64,000 nucleotides of DNA from Nautilia sp. PV-1 (lineage in GTDB: Bacteria; Campylobacterota; Campylobacteria; Campylobacterales; Nautiliaceae). Position 1 is the first letter of the stretch. Each line of letters opens with the position of its first letter. Where the stretch lies: the NCBI RefSeq assembly GCF_004006315.1, contig NZ_CP026530.1:1106501-1170500 (forward strand). Reading direction: 5' to 3'. The notes under the pieces were generated by a model. It worked only from the letters and a program-made list of their open reading frames with translations, was not told where the DNA came from and did not search any database. The position numbers were made by a program, and so were the translations under genes. This document shows positions 1-8,849 of this stretch, in pieces.

Positions 1-1
1 T

Positions 2-373
2 TCTTCGGTAAGGGACGCAGACAGGGTTATAGGTATAATAGACGCAAAAAGCAAAAAAGCCCAGGAAGGCGAAGAAGTTCAAAAACATATAATCGTAAAC
101 AGAATAAAACCCGAACTTGTGGAAAAAGGAGAAATGCTTTCAATTGACGACGTGCTTCATATACTCGCACTTCCTCTTATAGGTGTCGTTCCTGATGACG
201 AAGATATTGTAAAATCGACTAACCTGGGTGAACCTATCGCACTTAATGAAAAATCAATCGTCGGAGAAGCTTTCAGAAGAATTGCAAAAAGAATTGAGGG
301 AGAAGAAGTCGAATTTTTAGATTTAAAAACTAAAAAAGGATTTTTAGGCAAATTAAAAGGACTTTTCAAATGA
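2..373 (+). CDS. minD: Septum site-determining protein MinD (C-terminal part)
   Basis: The frame is open from base 2 through the left edge of the window, so the N-terminus with the deviant Walker A motif is missing. The visible part has SSVRDADRVIGII, IVNRIKP and the segment around LPLIGVVPDDEDIV, all typical of the MinD ATPase C-terminal half. It ends in a basic amphipathic tail (residues GFLGKLKGLFK), the membrane-targeting sequence of MinD. MinD recruits MinC to the membrane and is displaced by MinE to position the division septum. The stop codon overlaps the start of minE by 4 bases, so the two are translationally coupled. Confidence 0.95.
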   Translation, partial: SSVRDADRVIGIIDAKSKKAQEGEEVQKHIIVNRIKPELVEKGEMLSIDDVLHILALPLIGVVPDDEDIVKSTNLGEPIALNEKSIVGEAFRRIAKRIEGEEVEFLDLKTKKGFLGKLKGLFK

Positions 374-603
374 GTTTTTTTGACATATTCAAAAAGAAAA
401 AATCAAAAGACGTAGCAAAAGACAGACTTATGATGATGCTTGCTTATGAAAGAGCAAATACCAAAATCGACAATCTTGATGAAATGAAAAAAGATTTAAT
501 CAATGTCGTTAAAAAATACCTTAACGTAAAAGATGTCCACATAAAATCAAACTCAAACCAGGACATAGAAACTCTGGAAGTGGAAATAATCCTTAACAAA
601 TGA
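370..603 (+). CDS. minE: Cell division topological specificity factor MinE
   Basis: A protein of 77 residues, the usual MinE length. It has an N-terminal segment with KDRLMMMLAYERA, corresponding to the MinD-binding anti-MinCD helix, followed by the dimerisation domain with VKKYLNV and LEVEIIL. It overlaps minD by 4 bases and the next gene by 4 bases, indicating one operon. MinE stimulates the MinD ATPase and creates the pole-to-pole oscillation or gradient. Confidence 0.93.
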   Translation: MSFFDIFKKKKSKDVAKDRLMMMLAYERANTKIDNLDEMKKDLINVVKKYLNVKDVHIKSNSNQDIETLEVEIILNK

Positions 604-1589
604 AAAAAACTCATAGAAAAAAGAAAAAGACTTCAAAAAAGTCTTCTTTTAATCTTAAATACATAATTTATTTTCTGATACTAATTATTTTTTCACTAAG
701 CGCTTTTATAGTCGGAATAGTATATACCCAGAAAAATTACGAAAAAGAGCTAAAAAAAACACAAAACAGCATAAAAATTCTTCAGGAAAAAATAAAACAG
801 CTAAAATCACAGACAAAAATAAAAAAAGAAAACGCATCTGCTTCAGTTCCGTCAGAAATAATGGACTATAATAAAGCCCACAATACGACGGTAATACTTC
901 CTCCTAAAGAAACAGTTCAGCCCGTTATTCCTGTTTCGAAAAAGCCCAAACTTGTAATAATAATTGACGATGTTTCCTTTAAAGGCCAGGTTAATAAAAT
1001 CAAAGCGATACCTTTTCATGTTACGCCTTCGTTTTTTCCTCCCACAAACAGACATCCGAATACGGCAATTTACGCTAAAGAATTTTCCCATTATATGATT
1101 CATCTTCCTTTAGAAGCGATACACTTCAACAAACCGGAACCTAAAACTCTAAATATAAACGATTCTTACGCAACTATTTTAAACAGAATAAAAGAAGTCA
1201 AAAAAGACTTTCCAAAAGCAAAATTCATAAATAATCATACCGGCAGCACGTTTACCGCTAACAAAGAAGCGATGCTAAAACTCTTCAGGGCTTTAAAAAC
1301 TGAGCATTTGGGATTTGTCGATTCGAAAACAACACCGTATTCAAAATCTCAAATTGCGGACAAAACCTATCGTATACCGTTATATTCGAGAAATATATTT
1401 TTGGACAATGAAGAAAATCCTGAATATATACGCAACCAGCTTAAAAAAGCTATAAGAATCGCAAAAAAAAGAGGTTACGCCATAGCAATAGGACATCCTC
1501 ATTCCGTAACCCTGCAGACACTTAAAAATTCAACGGATTTACTTAAAAACATAGACGTGGTATATATTGATGAACTTGCCAAAAAATAA
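600..1589 (+). CDS. Divergent polysaccharide deacetylase family protein (YibQ-like)
   Basis: A 329-residue protein with a very basic N-terminus (about residues 1-20), one membrane helix (about 22-45) and a lysine-rich coiled-coil stretch (about 48-80). The C-terminal domain (about 115-329) belongs to the divergent polysaccharide deacetylase (DUF610/YibQ) family: LVIIIDDVSF at its start, NNHTGSTFT in the middle and IGHPHSVTLQTL near the end. It is probably anchored in the inner membrane with the catalytic fold in the periplasm; the substrate is unknown. The same gene lies before dprA and ruvX in Campylobacter. Confidence 0.85.
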   Translation: MKKTHRKKKKTSKKSSFNLKYIIYFLILIIFSLSAFIVGIVYTQKNYEKELKKTQNSIKILQEKIKQLKSQTKIKKENASASVPSEIMDYNKAHNTTVILPPKETVQPVIPVSKKPKLVIIIDDVSFKGQVNKIKAIPFHVTPSFFPPTNRHPNTAIYAKEFSHYMIHLPLEAIHFNKPEPKTLNINDSYATILNRIKEVKKDFPKAKFINNHTGSTFTANKEAMLKLFRALKTEHLGFVDSKTTPYSKSQIADKTYRIPLYSRNIFLDNEENPEYIRNQLKKAIRIAKKRGYAIAIGHPHSVTLQTLKNSTDLLKNIDVVYIDELAKK

Positions 1590-2283
1590 AATAGAATATT
1601 CGGGTTTTGAACTGTACTACAAAGGCAATATTGAACTTTTAAACAAACCTAAAGTCGCAATAGTCGGAAGCAGAAGAGCCGGCAGATATTCAAAAGAGAC
1701 GGTAAAACTTTTAGCAAGAAAACTTTCAAAGAAATACACTGTTGTAAGCGGTGGCGCTTTGGGAATTGACAAAGCGGCACATGAAGGAGCGTATCCCAAT
1801 ACGATATTCGTTTCACCCTCTTCACTTGATATAATTTATCCCAAATCAAACAGGGAACTTATTAAAAACATTTATGAAAACGGCCTTGCAATAAGCGAAT
1901 ACGAAAAAAACTTTTCTCCTTTTAAACATACTTTTTTACAAAGAAACAGAATTATTGTAAAAATAAGCGATTTTGTCATAATTGCGGAAGCGGAACTCAA
2001 AAGCGGAAGTATGAGAAGTTTCGAATGGGCTCAGAAATATAATAAAAAAATATATGTTTTACCGCAGCGCTTAAACGAAAGCTCCGGCACAAGATATCTT
2101 GCAAAAAACGGTTTTGCCGAAGTACTATGGGATTTGGACGATTTTTGTAAAAGTCTGGGAATTGATGAAAAGTCAGACATTTTATCATTAAACGAAGCTC
2201 TGAACAGATTCGGAAACAAAATTTATGAAATGGAACTTAACGGTGAAATAGAAATAAAAAACGGAAAAGTTTATTTTAACTGA
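1570..2283 (+). CDS. dprA: DNA processing protein DprA
   Basis: Single-domain DprA of about 237 residues, shorter than SAM-plus-winged-helix forms. The Rossmann core is clear: VAIVGSRRAGRYS, VSGGALGIDKAAH, the QRNRIIVKISD segment and LKSGSMRSFEWA. DprA loads RecA onto incoming single-stranded DNA during natural transformation. A TTG lies one codon upstream of the ATG chosen at 1570. The gene overlaps the preceding one by 20 bases. It belongs to the conserved yibQ-like/dprA/ruvX neighbourhood. Confidence 0.93.
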   Translation: MNLPKNKIEYSGFELYYKGNIELLNKPKVAIVGSRRAGRYSKETVKLLARKLSKKYTVVSGGALGIDKAAHEGAYPNTIFVSPSSLDIIYPKSNRELIKNIYENGLAISEYEKNFSPFKHTFLQRNRIIVKISDFVIIAEAELKSGSMRSFEWAQKYNKKIYVLPQRLNESSGTRYLAKNGFAEVLWDLDDFCKSLGIDEKSDILSLNEALNRFGNKIYEMELNGEIEIKNGKVYFN

Positions 2284-2299
2284 AAACGGAGAATAAAGA

Positions 2300-2812
2300 A
2301 TGGAGAATGAAAAATTAATTCATCCTTTTAAACCGGTTGTTTTTGAAGACAGTGAAATATTGATACTAGGAACGTTTCCGTCTATCAAATCATTTGAAAA
2401 CAATTTCTACTATTCTCATCCTAGAAACCAGTTTTGGAATATACTGTCTATTATATTTAATGATAAAAAACCTGAAAACATCCGAGAAAAAATCGAATTT
2501 TTAAAAAGACACAAAATCGCCCTTTGGGACGCAGTATGCGAATGTGTGAGAAAAGATGGAAACTCAAGAGATGATAATCTGGAAATAATCAAACCGTGTA
2601 ATATTGAAAACTTACTAAAAACATATAAGAATATACAAAAAGTTGCGGTAACTTCAAGAACTGCGGAAAACGTAATAAAAAAACATTTTAAAAATTCTCA
2701 ATTTTCAATTCTCAATTCTCCATTATACCTGCCAAGTCCCAGTCCGTTAAACGCAAGATTAAAACCAGATCAAAAGGCTGAAATATGGAAAAAATTATTG
2801 GAATTGACGTAG
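2300..2812 (+). CDS. DNA-deoxyinosine glycosylase (uracil-DNA glycosylase superfamily)
   Basis: A 170-residue member of the UDG-fold group annotated as hypoxanthine/DNA-deoxyinosine glycosylase. Recognisable are HPFKPVVFEDSEILILGTFPS, with the GTFPS catalytic loop, YYSHPRNQFWNIL, the ALWDAVCECVRKDGN segment and LPSPSPLNARL near the C-terminus. It would excise deaminated bases, which fits an organism exposed to heat or nitrosative damage (inference). It lies 16 bases after dprA and overlaps ruvX by 28 bases, so it is co-transcribed and is an insertion in the usual dprA-ruvX pair. Confidence 0.85.
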   Translation: MENEKLIHPFKPVVFEDSEILILGTFPSIKSFENNFYYSHPRNQFWNILSIIFNDKKPENIREKIEFLKRHKIALWDAVCECVRKDGNSRDDNLEIIKPCNIENLLKTYKNIQKVAVTSRTAENVIKKHFKNSQFSILNSPLYLPSPSPLNARLKPDQKAEIWKKLLELT

Positions 2813-3168
2813 GATTAAAACGTATAGGAGTGGCGTTTTCAAACGGAAGCGTTGTTGTGCCACTGCCTGCAGTCATAAGAAAAAACAGAAATCAGGCGGC
2901 AAAAGAAGTTATGGATAAAATAAACGAATATAAAGCCGATGTGCTGGTAGTTGGACTGCCAATGACAAACGAAGAGATGCAAAGAAGAATAAAACATTTC
3001 ATTTCGCTTTTGGATTTTAACGGCAGTACCGTTTTTATTGATGAAAGTTATACAAGTGCGGAAGTGGAAGAAGAAATAAAAGGAGTTATAAAACATAAAA
3101 AAGACGGCAGGATAGACTCTCTCGTGGCAAAAAAACTTATAGAAAACTATTTAGCCAGAAAATCGTAA
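2785..3168 (+). CDS. ruvX: Putative pre-16S rRNA nuclease / Holliday junction resolvase YqgF (RuvX)
   Basis: A 127-residue RNase H-fold protein. It starts with IIGIDVGLKRIGVAFS (first acidic residue in GIDVG), has LVVGLPMT in the middle, FIDESYTSAEVEE (second acidic residue) and ends with KKDGRIDSLVAKKLIENYL (third acidic residue in the DSLVA region). YqgF processes the 5' end of 16S rRNA. It is the last gene of the rightward operon and ends convergently with panE, overlapping it by 22 bases. Confidence 0.9.
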   Translation: MEKIIGIDVGLKRIGVAFSNGSVVVPLPAVIRKNRNQAAKEVMDKINEYKADVLVVGLPMTNEEMQRRIKHFISLLDFNGSTVFIDESYTSAEVEEEIKGVIKHKKDGRIDSLVAKKLIENYLARKS

Positions 3169-3974
3169 TATTTTTTAATAAAATCACTTTTTTCGGCAAG
3201 AAAACCGGTAAGATTGTCTACTTCCGTTTTGTTACCTTTTTCATAATCGATCTGCATGCTCATTTTGCTTTCATACGGTATATTTAATGCCTGATTGATA
3301 ACTTTTTCTTTTTCAGAACTTAAATCTATACCGTAACTCTTTGCTATATTTATTACTTCATCCAAAAATTTTTCTACCTCTTCACGCTTATTTTCCATAA
3401 TCCAGCCGGTAGGTTTGTCATAATAACTCTGAAGTGTCGCGAACGTTGAAATAAAGAGATATTTTTTCCATATCTCTTTATCGATACTGTCTGAAAATTT
3501 GATTTTCAAATCGCATTTTTCAAAAACTTTTTTCAATATCTCATCATTCTCAAGACACATATAAAAAAGCGGTGTTTTTTTATAAATAACGTTAACGTCT
3601 TTTTTATTCGAAAGAATATAAATACAGGCCTTTACAATCTTAGCCCCGATATTTTTAAATTTTTCAAAATGCCCTATTCCGTTTAATATAGGAACTATTC
3701 TTGTATTATTATGATAATGGCCTTCTATTTCATTTATAACCTCATCAAGACTGTATGATTTAGCCGTAATAAAAATAATATCGTAAATCCCGTCGATGCC
3801 GACATTCGGGTAAACGGTATCTTCTTTATCGACATCTATTATTTTAAGTCCTTCTTTTTTGACTTTTTCGTTTGTTTTTTCAGTAGCGTATACATCGATA
3901 TTATATCCGCACTTTATGAGTTTATACGCCAAATATCCTCCAACTCCGCCTAATCCCACGACAAGTATTTTCAT
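3147..3974 (-). CDS. panE: 2-dehydropantoate 2-reductase (PanE/ApbA family)
   Basis: A 275-residue NADPH-dependent reductase of the pantothenate pathway. The Rossmann motif MKILVVGLGGVGGYLA is at the start, KSYSLDEVI and VVPILNGIGH-like segments (IVPILNGIGHFEKF) mark the ketopantoate reductase fold, and ALNIPYESKMSMQIDYEKGNKTE is the typical C-terminal substrate region. I chose the ATG at 3974 because AAAGGAAA lies 6-7 bases upstream and the Rossmann strand begins there. The frame stays open upstream to 4121 and would add a hydrophobic N-terminal segment starting at an ATG at 4091, directly after the trmA stop (see findings). Confidence 0.85.
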   Translation of the reverse strand: MKILVVGLGGVGGYLAYKLIKCGYNIDVYATEKTNEKVKKEGLKIIDVDKEDTVYPNVGIDGIYDIIFITAKSYSLDEVINEIEGHYHNNTRIVPILNGIGHFEKFKNIGAKIVKACIYILSNKKDVNVIYKKTPLFYMCLENDEILKKVFEKCDLKIKFSDSIDKEIWKKYLFISTFATLQSYYDKPTGWIMENKREEVEKFLDEVINIAKSYGIDLSSEKEKVINQALNIPYESKMSMQIDYEKGNKTEVDNLTGFLAEKSDFIKKYYDFLAK

Positions 3975-4093
3975 ACGTTTCCTTTTATCCAGAATTTTCC
4001 CTGCAATAACGGCACCGAGTGCAAGTGAAAGAAAAAGACCTATTAAAAACAGTTCCCCTATTAAATCTTTAAAATCTATCAAATTTACCATAA

Positions 4094-5191
4094 TTATCTT
4101 TTTTGCAAAATAACGCCGCATTCGGCATGGTTTGTATACGGAAACTGGTCAAAAAAGGCAAAAGCTTTTATTTCTCTGCCTTTTGAGAGTGTTTGCAAAT
4201 CTCTTTTAAGGGTTTCGGGATTGCATGAAATATATATAATATTGTCAAATTCGTTTACAAATTCCCTGGATTTATCATCAAGCCCGGCACGGGGAGGATC
4301 TATTAAAACGTTTTTTAAATCATATTTGGTGATTAAAGGCGATTTGTCTTTATACAGTTTTGAAAATTCAGCCGCACTCATAGCAAGAAAAGTTATATTC
4401 CCTCTTTCGTTAATTTCCGCATTATAAGTTGCCGCTTCAATTGATTCTTTACTGATTTCAGTGGCTATTACCCTGTTAAACCTCTCACTAAGCGGAATGG
4501 TAAAATTTCCGTTACCGCAGTAAAGTTCAACCAAATCGCCTCTTAAGTCTTCCGAGTTTCTCATTGCCCACTCTATCATTTTCTGATTCATCTGCCGGTT
4601 AGGCTGTGAAAAAGTGTTTTCGATTATTTTATATTTGTAAATTTTTGAATTGATATTAAGCTCTTCAATTAAATAATTTTTATCAAAAACATACTTTCTT
4701 CCTTTTTTTCTGACTATGAAATCTATATTTTTAAATTTGTCTTTAAGCTTCTGTATATCCTCCGCTATGGTTTCATCAACTTTTCTGTGATAAATAAGCG
4801 TTACGATAAGCTCGCCTTTGGAATTGCTTAAAAAATCTATTTCATAAAGTTTAAATCTTAAATTGTCATTTTTTTCTATTTCATTTAAAAGAGGCGTCAT
4901 CACCTCGTAAATGGCCTTGTCGACTATTTTACACTCTTCTATCGGAATTACACCTCTTCCGTCTTCTTTTCTTTTTCTCATAGCGTAATAGCTCTTATCA
5001 CCCTCGTGCCACACCCTGAATTCGGCTCTGGCTCTAAAATGTTCGTCGCTTCCGTGCACTACTTCAAGCCCGGGCATATCAAATTCACTGAAAAGCTCTA
5101 TTAACTGTCCGCTTTTCATTTTTAACTGTTCTTCATAAGGCATTTGCCAAAGTACACAGCTTCCGCATTTTCCAAAACTGCTGCAGTTCAT
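4094..5191 (-). CDS. trmA: tRNA (uracil-5-)-methyltransferase TrmA
   Basis: A 365-residue protein, the family length. The N-terminus carries MNCSSFGKCGSCVLWQ as in other Campylobacterota TrmA. The SAM domain has LVELYCGNGNFTIPLS, the catalytic cysteine lies in IYISCNPETLKRDL, and HAECGVILQ holds the general base glutamate near the C-terminus. It makes m5U54 (ribothymidine) in the T-loop of tRNA. The stop is followed at once by the open upstream extension of panE, so the two are probably co-transcribed. Confidence 0.93.
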   Translation of the reverse strand: MNCSSFGKCGSCVLWQMPYEEQLKMKSGQLIELFSEFDMPGLEVVHGSDEHFRARAEFRVWHEGDKSYYAMRKRKEDGRGVIPIEECKIVDKAIYEVMTPLLNEIEKNDNLRFKLYEIDFLSNSKGELIVTLIYHRKVDETIAEDIQKLKDKFKNIDFIVRKKGRKYVFDKNYLIEELNINSKIYKYKIIENTFSQPNRQMNQKMIEWAMRNSEDLRGDLVELYCGNGNFTIPLSERFNRVIATEISKESIEAATYNAEINERGNITFLAMSAAEFSKLYKDKSPLITKYDLKNVLIDPPRAGLDDKSREFVNEFDNIIYISCNPETLKRDLQTLSKGREIKAFAFFDQFPYTNHAECGVILQKR

Positions 5192-5229
5192 TTTACTCCT
5201 TTATTAAACTTCAATTTTTTATGAACACT

Positions 5230-5958
5230 CTAATGGAAGCTCTTGACAAGCCCCAGCACTATAAGATTCCAGCCGTCCACCAATATAAATACCAGTATTT
5301 TAAAAGGCAGTGATATCATTACAGGCGGCAGCATCATCATACCCAAACTCATTAAAATGGAACTTACCACCATATCTATAATCAAAAACGGCAAAAATAT
5401 CAAAAACCCTATTTCAAACGCCGTTTTCAATTCGCTTATCATAAAAGCCGGAACAAGAATAGTCAAAGGCACGTCATTTACCGTTTTAGGATTTGGAAGA
5501 TGTCTTATTCTGAAAAAAAGAGCCAAATCTTTTTCACGGGTATTTTTAATCATAAACGTTTTAAAAGGCTTGATACTCCGTTCAAAAGCCTGTTCATATC
5601 CGATTTTCTTTTCAGTATAAGGTTTTATTCCGTTATTGTAAGCCTGTTTTGCGTAAGGTTCCATAATAAAAAACGTCAATACCAAAGCCAAAGAAACCAG
5701 TAAGGTTGTAGGCGGCGACTGAGGAGTCCCCAACGCCTGACGCAAAAAACCGAATACTACTAGAAGCCTCACAAAAGAGGTCATAACAAGTATAATACTC
5801 GGAGCCAACACCAGTAAAGTTAAAAGAATGGTAATATTCAAAACGCTTACCAGCTGTTTAGGAGTTTCCGGTGCTGTCAAAGACAAATTAACGGTTGGAA
5901 TCTGCGGCGCAGCCGCAAATATCAATATAGGAATCAGTAAAAAGAATAGTTTTTTCAT
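5230..5958 (-). CDS. fliP: Flagellar biosynthetic protein FliP
   Basis: A 242-residue integral membrane component of the flagellar type III export gate. It has an N-terminal signal-like helix and the strongly conserved segments VLAPSIILVMTSFVRLLVVFGFLRQALGTPQSPPT, VPAFMISELKTAFEIGF and LGMMMLPPVMISLPFKI; I give these as landmarks, not exact boundaries. It lies just downstream of the stator genes with 7 bases of spacing, so it is probably in their operon. In Campylobacter fliP is also next to glmU. Confidence 0.95.
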   Translation of the reverse strand: MKKLFFLLIPILIFAAAPQIPTVNLSLTAPETPKQLVSVLNITILLTLLVLAPSIILVMTSFVRLLVVFGFLRQALGTPQSPPTTLLVSLALVLTFFIMEPYAKQAYNNGIKPYTEKKIGYEQAFERSIKPFKTFMIKNTREKDLALFFRIRHLPNPKTVNDVPLTILVPAFMISELKTAFEIGFLIFLPFLIIDMVVSSILMSLGMMMLPPVMISLPFKILVFILVDGWNLIVLGLVKSFH

Positions 5959-5965
5959 GCCGTTC

Positions 5966-6742
5966 CTATTTTTTAACTTTGTCTAATACGGATTTTTCAA
6001 TTTTACTTTGATTTTGTTTTTTCTTCGAGAAGAACCATATTTCCACCCGTCTGTTTTTAGCCCTTCCCTGTGGTGTCGCATTAGCAGCTATAGGATGATA
6101 TTCCCCGTATGCGGCGGCACTCAGCTGTTTCGGATTTACACCGTCTTTGATTAATATTTTAAGAACGCTTAAAGCTCTGGCCGCACTCAGCTCCCAGTTG
6201 TCCGCATAAGGAGACGTTGGGGGAGGAGGAACGTTGTCGGTAAAACCTTTTACCTGAATTTCAATGTTTTTAGGCAAATATTCTTTGATAATAAGCGCGA
6301 TTCTTTTCAAAAACAGAAGACTGTCCTCATTTGTAATCTGCGCGCTTCCGGATTTAAACGTAATATCTGCAGGAAGTCTTATGAAAAAGCCTTCTTCTCC
6401 CTCTTCAAGAGTGATAGCCGGCCCTTTGCCTCCCGCTGTAAACTGTTTAAATTCAGCAATAGCCTGTGAAAGTTTATTTACGGTCTGCGCAGTTTCCTCG
6501 TTTCTTTCAATAGGAGTAGCCTGCTGAATTCTGTTTCTGCTGATTTCTGTCTGTGTTCCGCCTTCTAATACGCTCAATGCCCCGGCTAAAGAACCTATAG
6601 CTTCTTTAACTTTTTTGGCATCCATCGTAGACATTGAGAGAAGCAAAACGAAGAAACATAAAAGAAGACTCATCAAGTCCCCAAACGTAGCAAGCCATTC
6701 GGGCATACATTCAGGACATTCGCACTTACATTTTTTAGCCAT
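5966..6742 (-). CDS. motB: Flagellar stator protein MotB, PomB-like
   Basis: A 258-residue protein with a short cysteine-rich cytoplasmic N-terminus (MAKKCKCECPEC), a single membrane helix that starts with the ion-binding aspartate motif ATFGDLMSLLLCFFVLLLS, a linker and a C-terminal OmpA-type peptidoglycan-binding domain (GFTDN, NWELSAARAL, AAYGEYHP, RAKNRRVEIW). The TFGDLMSLL...CFFVLLLS segment is much closer to Vibrio PomB (Na+-type) than to E. coli MotB, judged from memory. It is encoded 8 bases after motA and anchors the stator to the cell wall. Confidence 0.92.
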   Translation of the reverse strand: MAKKCKCECPECMPEWLATFGDLMSLLLCFFVLLLSMSTMDAKKVKEAIGSLAGALSVLEGGTQTEISRNRIQQATPIERNEETAQTVNKLSQAIAEFKQFTAGGKGPAITLEEGEEGFFIRLPADITFKSGSAQITNEDSLLFLKRIALIIKEYLPKNIEIQVKGFTDNVPPPPTSPYADNWELSAARALSVLKILIKDGVNPKQLSAAAYGEYHPIAANATPQGRAKNRRVEIWFFSKKKQNQSKIEKSVLDKVKK

Positions 6743-6750
6743 AAATTTTC

Positions 6751-7518
6751 CTATTCAAATTGTGACTTTCTCTGTGCCGGCGGCAGGAAGCTTAACAGTT
6801 TTGCTTCCAGCGTTCTTGGATTGTCTCCGGCCTGAATCGACATAATTCCTTCAATTATCATTGTTTTAGCAAGTATTTCGTCATCATTTCTAAGTCCGAG
6901 TTTATTGGCTATAGGTCCTCCGAAAATATTCCCGATCATCGCACCGTATAACGTTGTCAATAACGCAACCGCCATCGCCGGACCAATCGCAGAAGGATCC
7001 GACATGTTAAGAAGCATCGCAACAAGACCGACCAAAGTACCGATCATCCCCATCGCACCGGCAAGACCTGCCCAGCTGTTAAAAATCGATGCCATCTTTT
7101 TATGTCTGGCATCCATCTGTTCAAGATCAATTTCCAAAAGTTCTCTGATCGTATCGGGTTCGTTTCCGTCTACGGCCATTGAAAGACCCTTTTTCAGAAA
7201 CTCATCCTCTTCGTTAGCGGCGGCCTGCTCAAGTGAAAGTATACCGTCGCGTCTTGCCTGTGTGGCGTAATCAACAAGTTTTTTAATCAATTCTTCGTAA
7301 TTTGGCTGATAGCTTGGTTTGATGGCAATCATAAAAACTTTTGCAAACTTGGTCATCATTTCCATTTTGTTTGCAATAAAAAGCGTCATAATTGACCCAA
7401 GCACAACGATTAACACCGACTGACCGTCGATATATGGACCTATACCCACCCCCATTGCCATTGCGGCAATAATTAAACCGAGCGCTCCTACTAGCCCGAT
7501 AACACTTGCTAAATCCAT
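6751..7518 (-). CDS. motA: Flagellar stator protein MotA, PomA-like
   Basis: A 255-residue, four-helix stator protein. It starts MDLASVIGLVGA and has the cytoplasmic loop with charged residues (about 90-140), followed by MGMIGTLVGLVAML and DPSAIGPAMAVALLTTLYGA, which match Vibrio PomA almost word for word in my memory. With the PomB-like partner it would form an ion channel that turns the flagellum; Na+ coupling is an inference. Transcription probably starts from the back-to-back promoter at 7537-7546. Confidence 0.93.
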   Translation of the reverse strand: MDLASVIGLVGALGLIIAAMAMGVGIGPYIDGQSVLIVVLGSIMTLFIANKMEMMTKFAKVFMIAIKPSYQPNYEELIKKLVDYATQARRDGILSLEQAAANEEDEFLKKGLSMAVDGNEPDTIRELLEIDLEQMDARHKKMASIFNSWAGLAGAMGMIGTLVGLVAMLLNMSDPSAIGPAMAVALLTTLYGAMIGNIFGGPIANKLGLRNDDEILAKTMIIEGIMSIQAGDNPRTLEAKLLSFLPPAQRKSQFE

Positions 7519-7534
7519 TAAAATAGCCTTTTTT

Positions 7535-7552
7535 GCTATAATTATAACAAAA
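7535..7552. promoter_or_regulatory. Back-to-back promoter between motA and glmU
   Basis: The near-palindrome TTGCTATAATTATAACAA contains an extended -10 (TGCTATAAT) reading right toward glmU and an extended -10 (TGTTATAAT) reading left toward motA. The two -10 boxes share bases 7541-7542. The spacing to both start codons (7566 and 7518) is right for short leaders. Confidence 0.6.
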
Positions 7553-7565
7553 AAAGGAAATTTGT

Positions 7566-8849
7566 ATGCTTCAAATTATTATTTTAGCCGCAGGTAAAGG
7601 AACGCGTATGAAATCCCCCACTGCAAAGGTGCTTCATAAGCTATGCGGCAAAAGTATGATTGAATACATTATAGAAGAAAGTTTAAAACTTACAGATAAA
7701 ATAGACATTATATTAAACCACCAGTTTGACAAAGTAAGCGAAACCGTAAACGCATATCCGGTAAATATTATAAAACAGGACCTTGAAAATTTTCCCGGAA
7801 CGGGCGGAGCGGTTAAAGAAGTGCCGCTCAGCGCAGATAAGGTTTTGGTATTAAACGGCGACATGCCTCTAATTAAAGCCGAAGAGCTAAAAAAATTCGA
7901 AGAAATTGACGCGGATATCGTCATGAGCGTAATGAAACTGGATAATCCCGACGGTTACGGAAGAGTCGTAATAAAAGAAGGAAAAGTTGAAAAAATCGTC
8001 GAACAAAAAGACGCAAACGAAGAAGAGCTCAAAATTCCTTATGTGAATGCGGGAGTATATCTGTTTAAAAAAGCGGTTTTAGAAAAATATCTGCCAAAAC
8101 TTTCAAACAACAATAAACAAAAAGAATATTATCTAACCGATATAATCGAAATGGCTTCAAAAGACGCCCTTACAATAAAAGCAGTCGAAGTTGATGAAGA
8201 AAACTTCAAAGGCGTAAATTCGAAAAAAGACCTTGCCCACGCGGAAGAGATAATGTGCAGGAGAATAAAAAACTTCTGGATGCAAAACGGGGTAATAATG
8301 CATCTGCCGGATACAATTTATATAGACGCTTATTCAAGTTTTGAGGGAGAGTGTGAGATAGGAAACGGATGTGTAATTAAAAAAAGCGTAATAATCGAAA
8401 GCGAAATCAGACCTTTAAGCGTAATAGAAGAAGCGGTTATAAAAAAAAGCGGCGTAGGACCGATGGCGAGAATCAGGCCTAAAAGCGAACTCACAGACAC
8501 ACATATAGGAAATTTCGTAGAAGTTAAAGCTTCTAAATTAAAAGGTATAAAAGCCGGCCATTTAAGCTATCTCGGAGACAGTGAAATAGATGAAGGTACG
8601 AATATAGGAGCCGGAACAATCACGTGCAATTATGACGGTAAAGCCAAATACAAAACGAAAATCGGCAAAAACGTATTTGTCGGAAGCGATACACAGCTTA
8701 TAGCTCCTGTAACAATTGAAGACGATGTAATGATTGCCGCGGGCAGCACGGTAAACAAAGACATAAAAAAAGGCTCTCTTGCAATCAGCAGAGCCCCTCT
8801 TAAAATAATTAAAAACTTCTACTACAAGTTTTTCGGGAGACAGAAGTGA
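7566..8849 (+). CDS. glmU: Bifunctional UDP-N-acetylglucosamine pyrophosphorylase / glucosamine-1-phosphate N-acetyltransferase GlmU
   Basis: A 427-residue two-domain enzyme. The uridyltransferase domain (about 1-225) opens with [21 protein letters not shown] and has LNGDMPL (metal-binding aspartate). The C-terminal left-handed beta-helix (about 245-427) shows hexapeptide repeats and the acetyltransferase signature around [30 protein letters not shown] and [12 protein letters not shown]. It makes UDP-GlcNAc for peptidoglycan and LPS. AAAAGGAAA precedes the ATG. Its stop overlaps the GTG start of coaBC. Confidence 0.96.
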   Translation: MLQIIILAAGKGTRMKSPTAKVLHKLCGKSMIEYIIEESLKLTDKIDIILNHQFDKVSETVNAYPVNIIKQDLENFPGTGGAVKEVPLSADKVLVLNGDMPLIKAEELKKFEEIDADIVMSVMKLDNPDGYGRVVIKEGKVEKIVEQKDANEEELKIPYVNAGVYLFKKAVLEKYLPKLSNNNKQKEYYLTDIIEMASKDALTIKAVEVDEENFKGVNSKKDLAHAEEIMCRRIKNFWMQNGVIMHLPDTIYIDAYSSFEGECEIGNGCVIKKSVIIESEIRPLSVIEEAVIKKSGVGPMARIRPKSELTDTHIGNFVEVKASKLKGIKAGHLSYLGDSEIDEGTNIGAGTITCNYDGKAKYKTKIGKNVFVGSDTQLIAPVTIEDDVMIAAGSTVNKDIKKGSLAISRAPLKIIKNFYYKFFGRQK

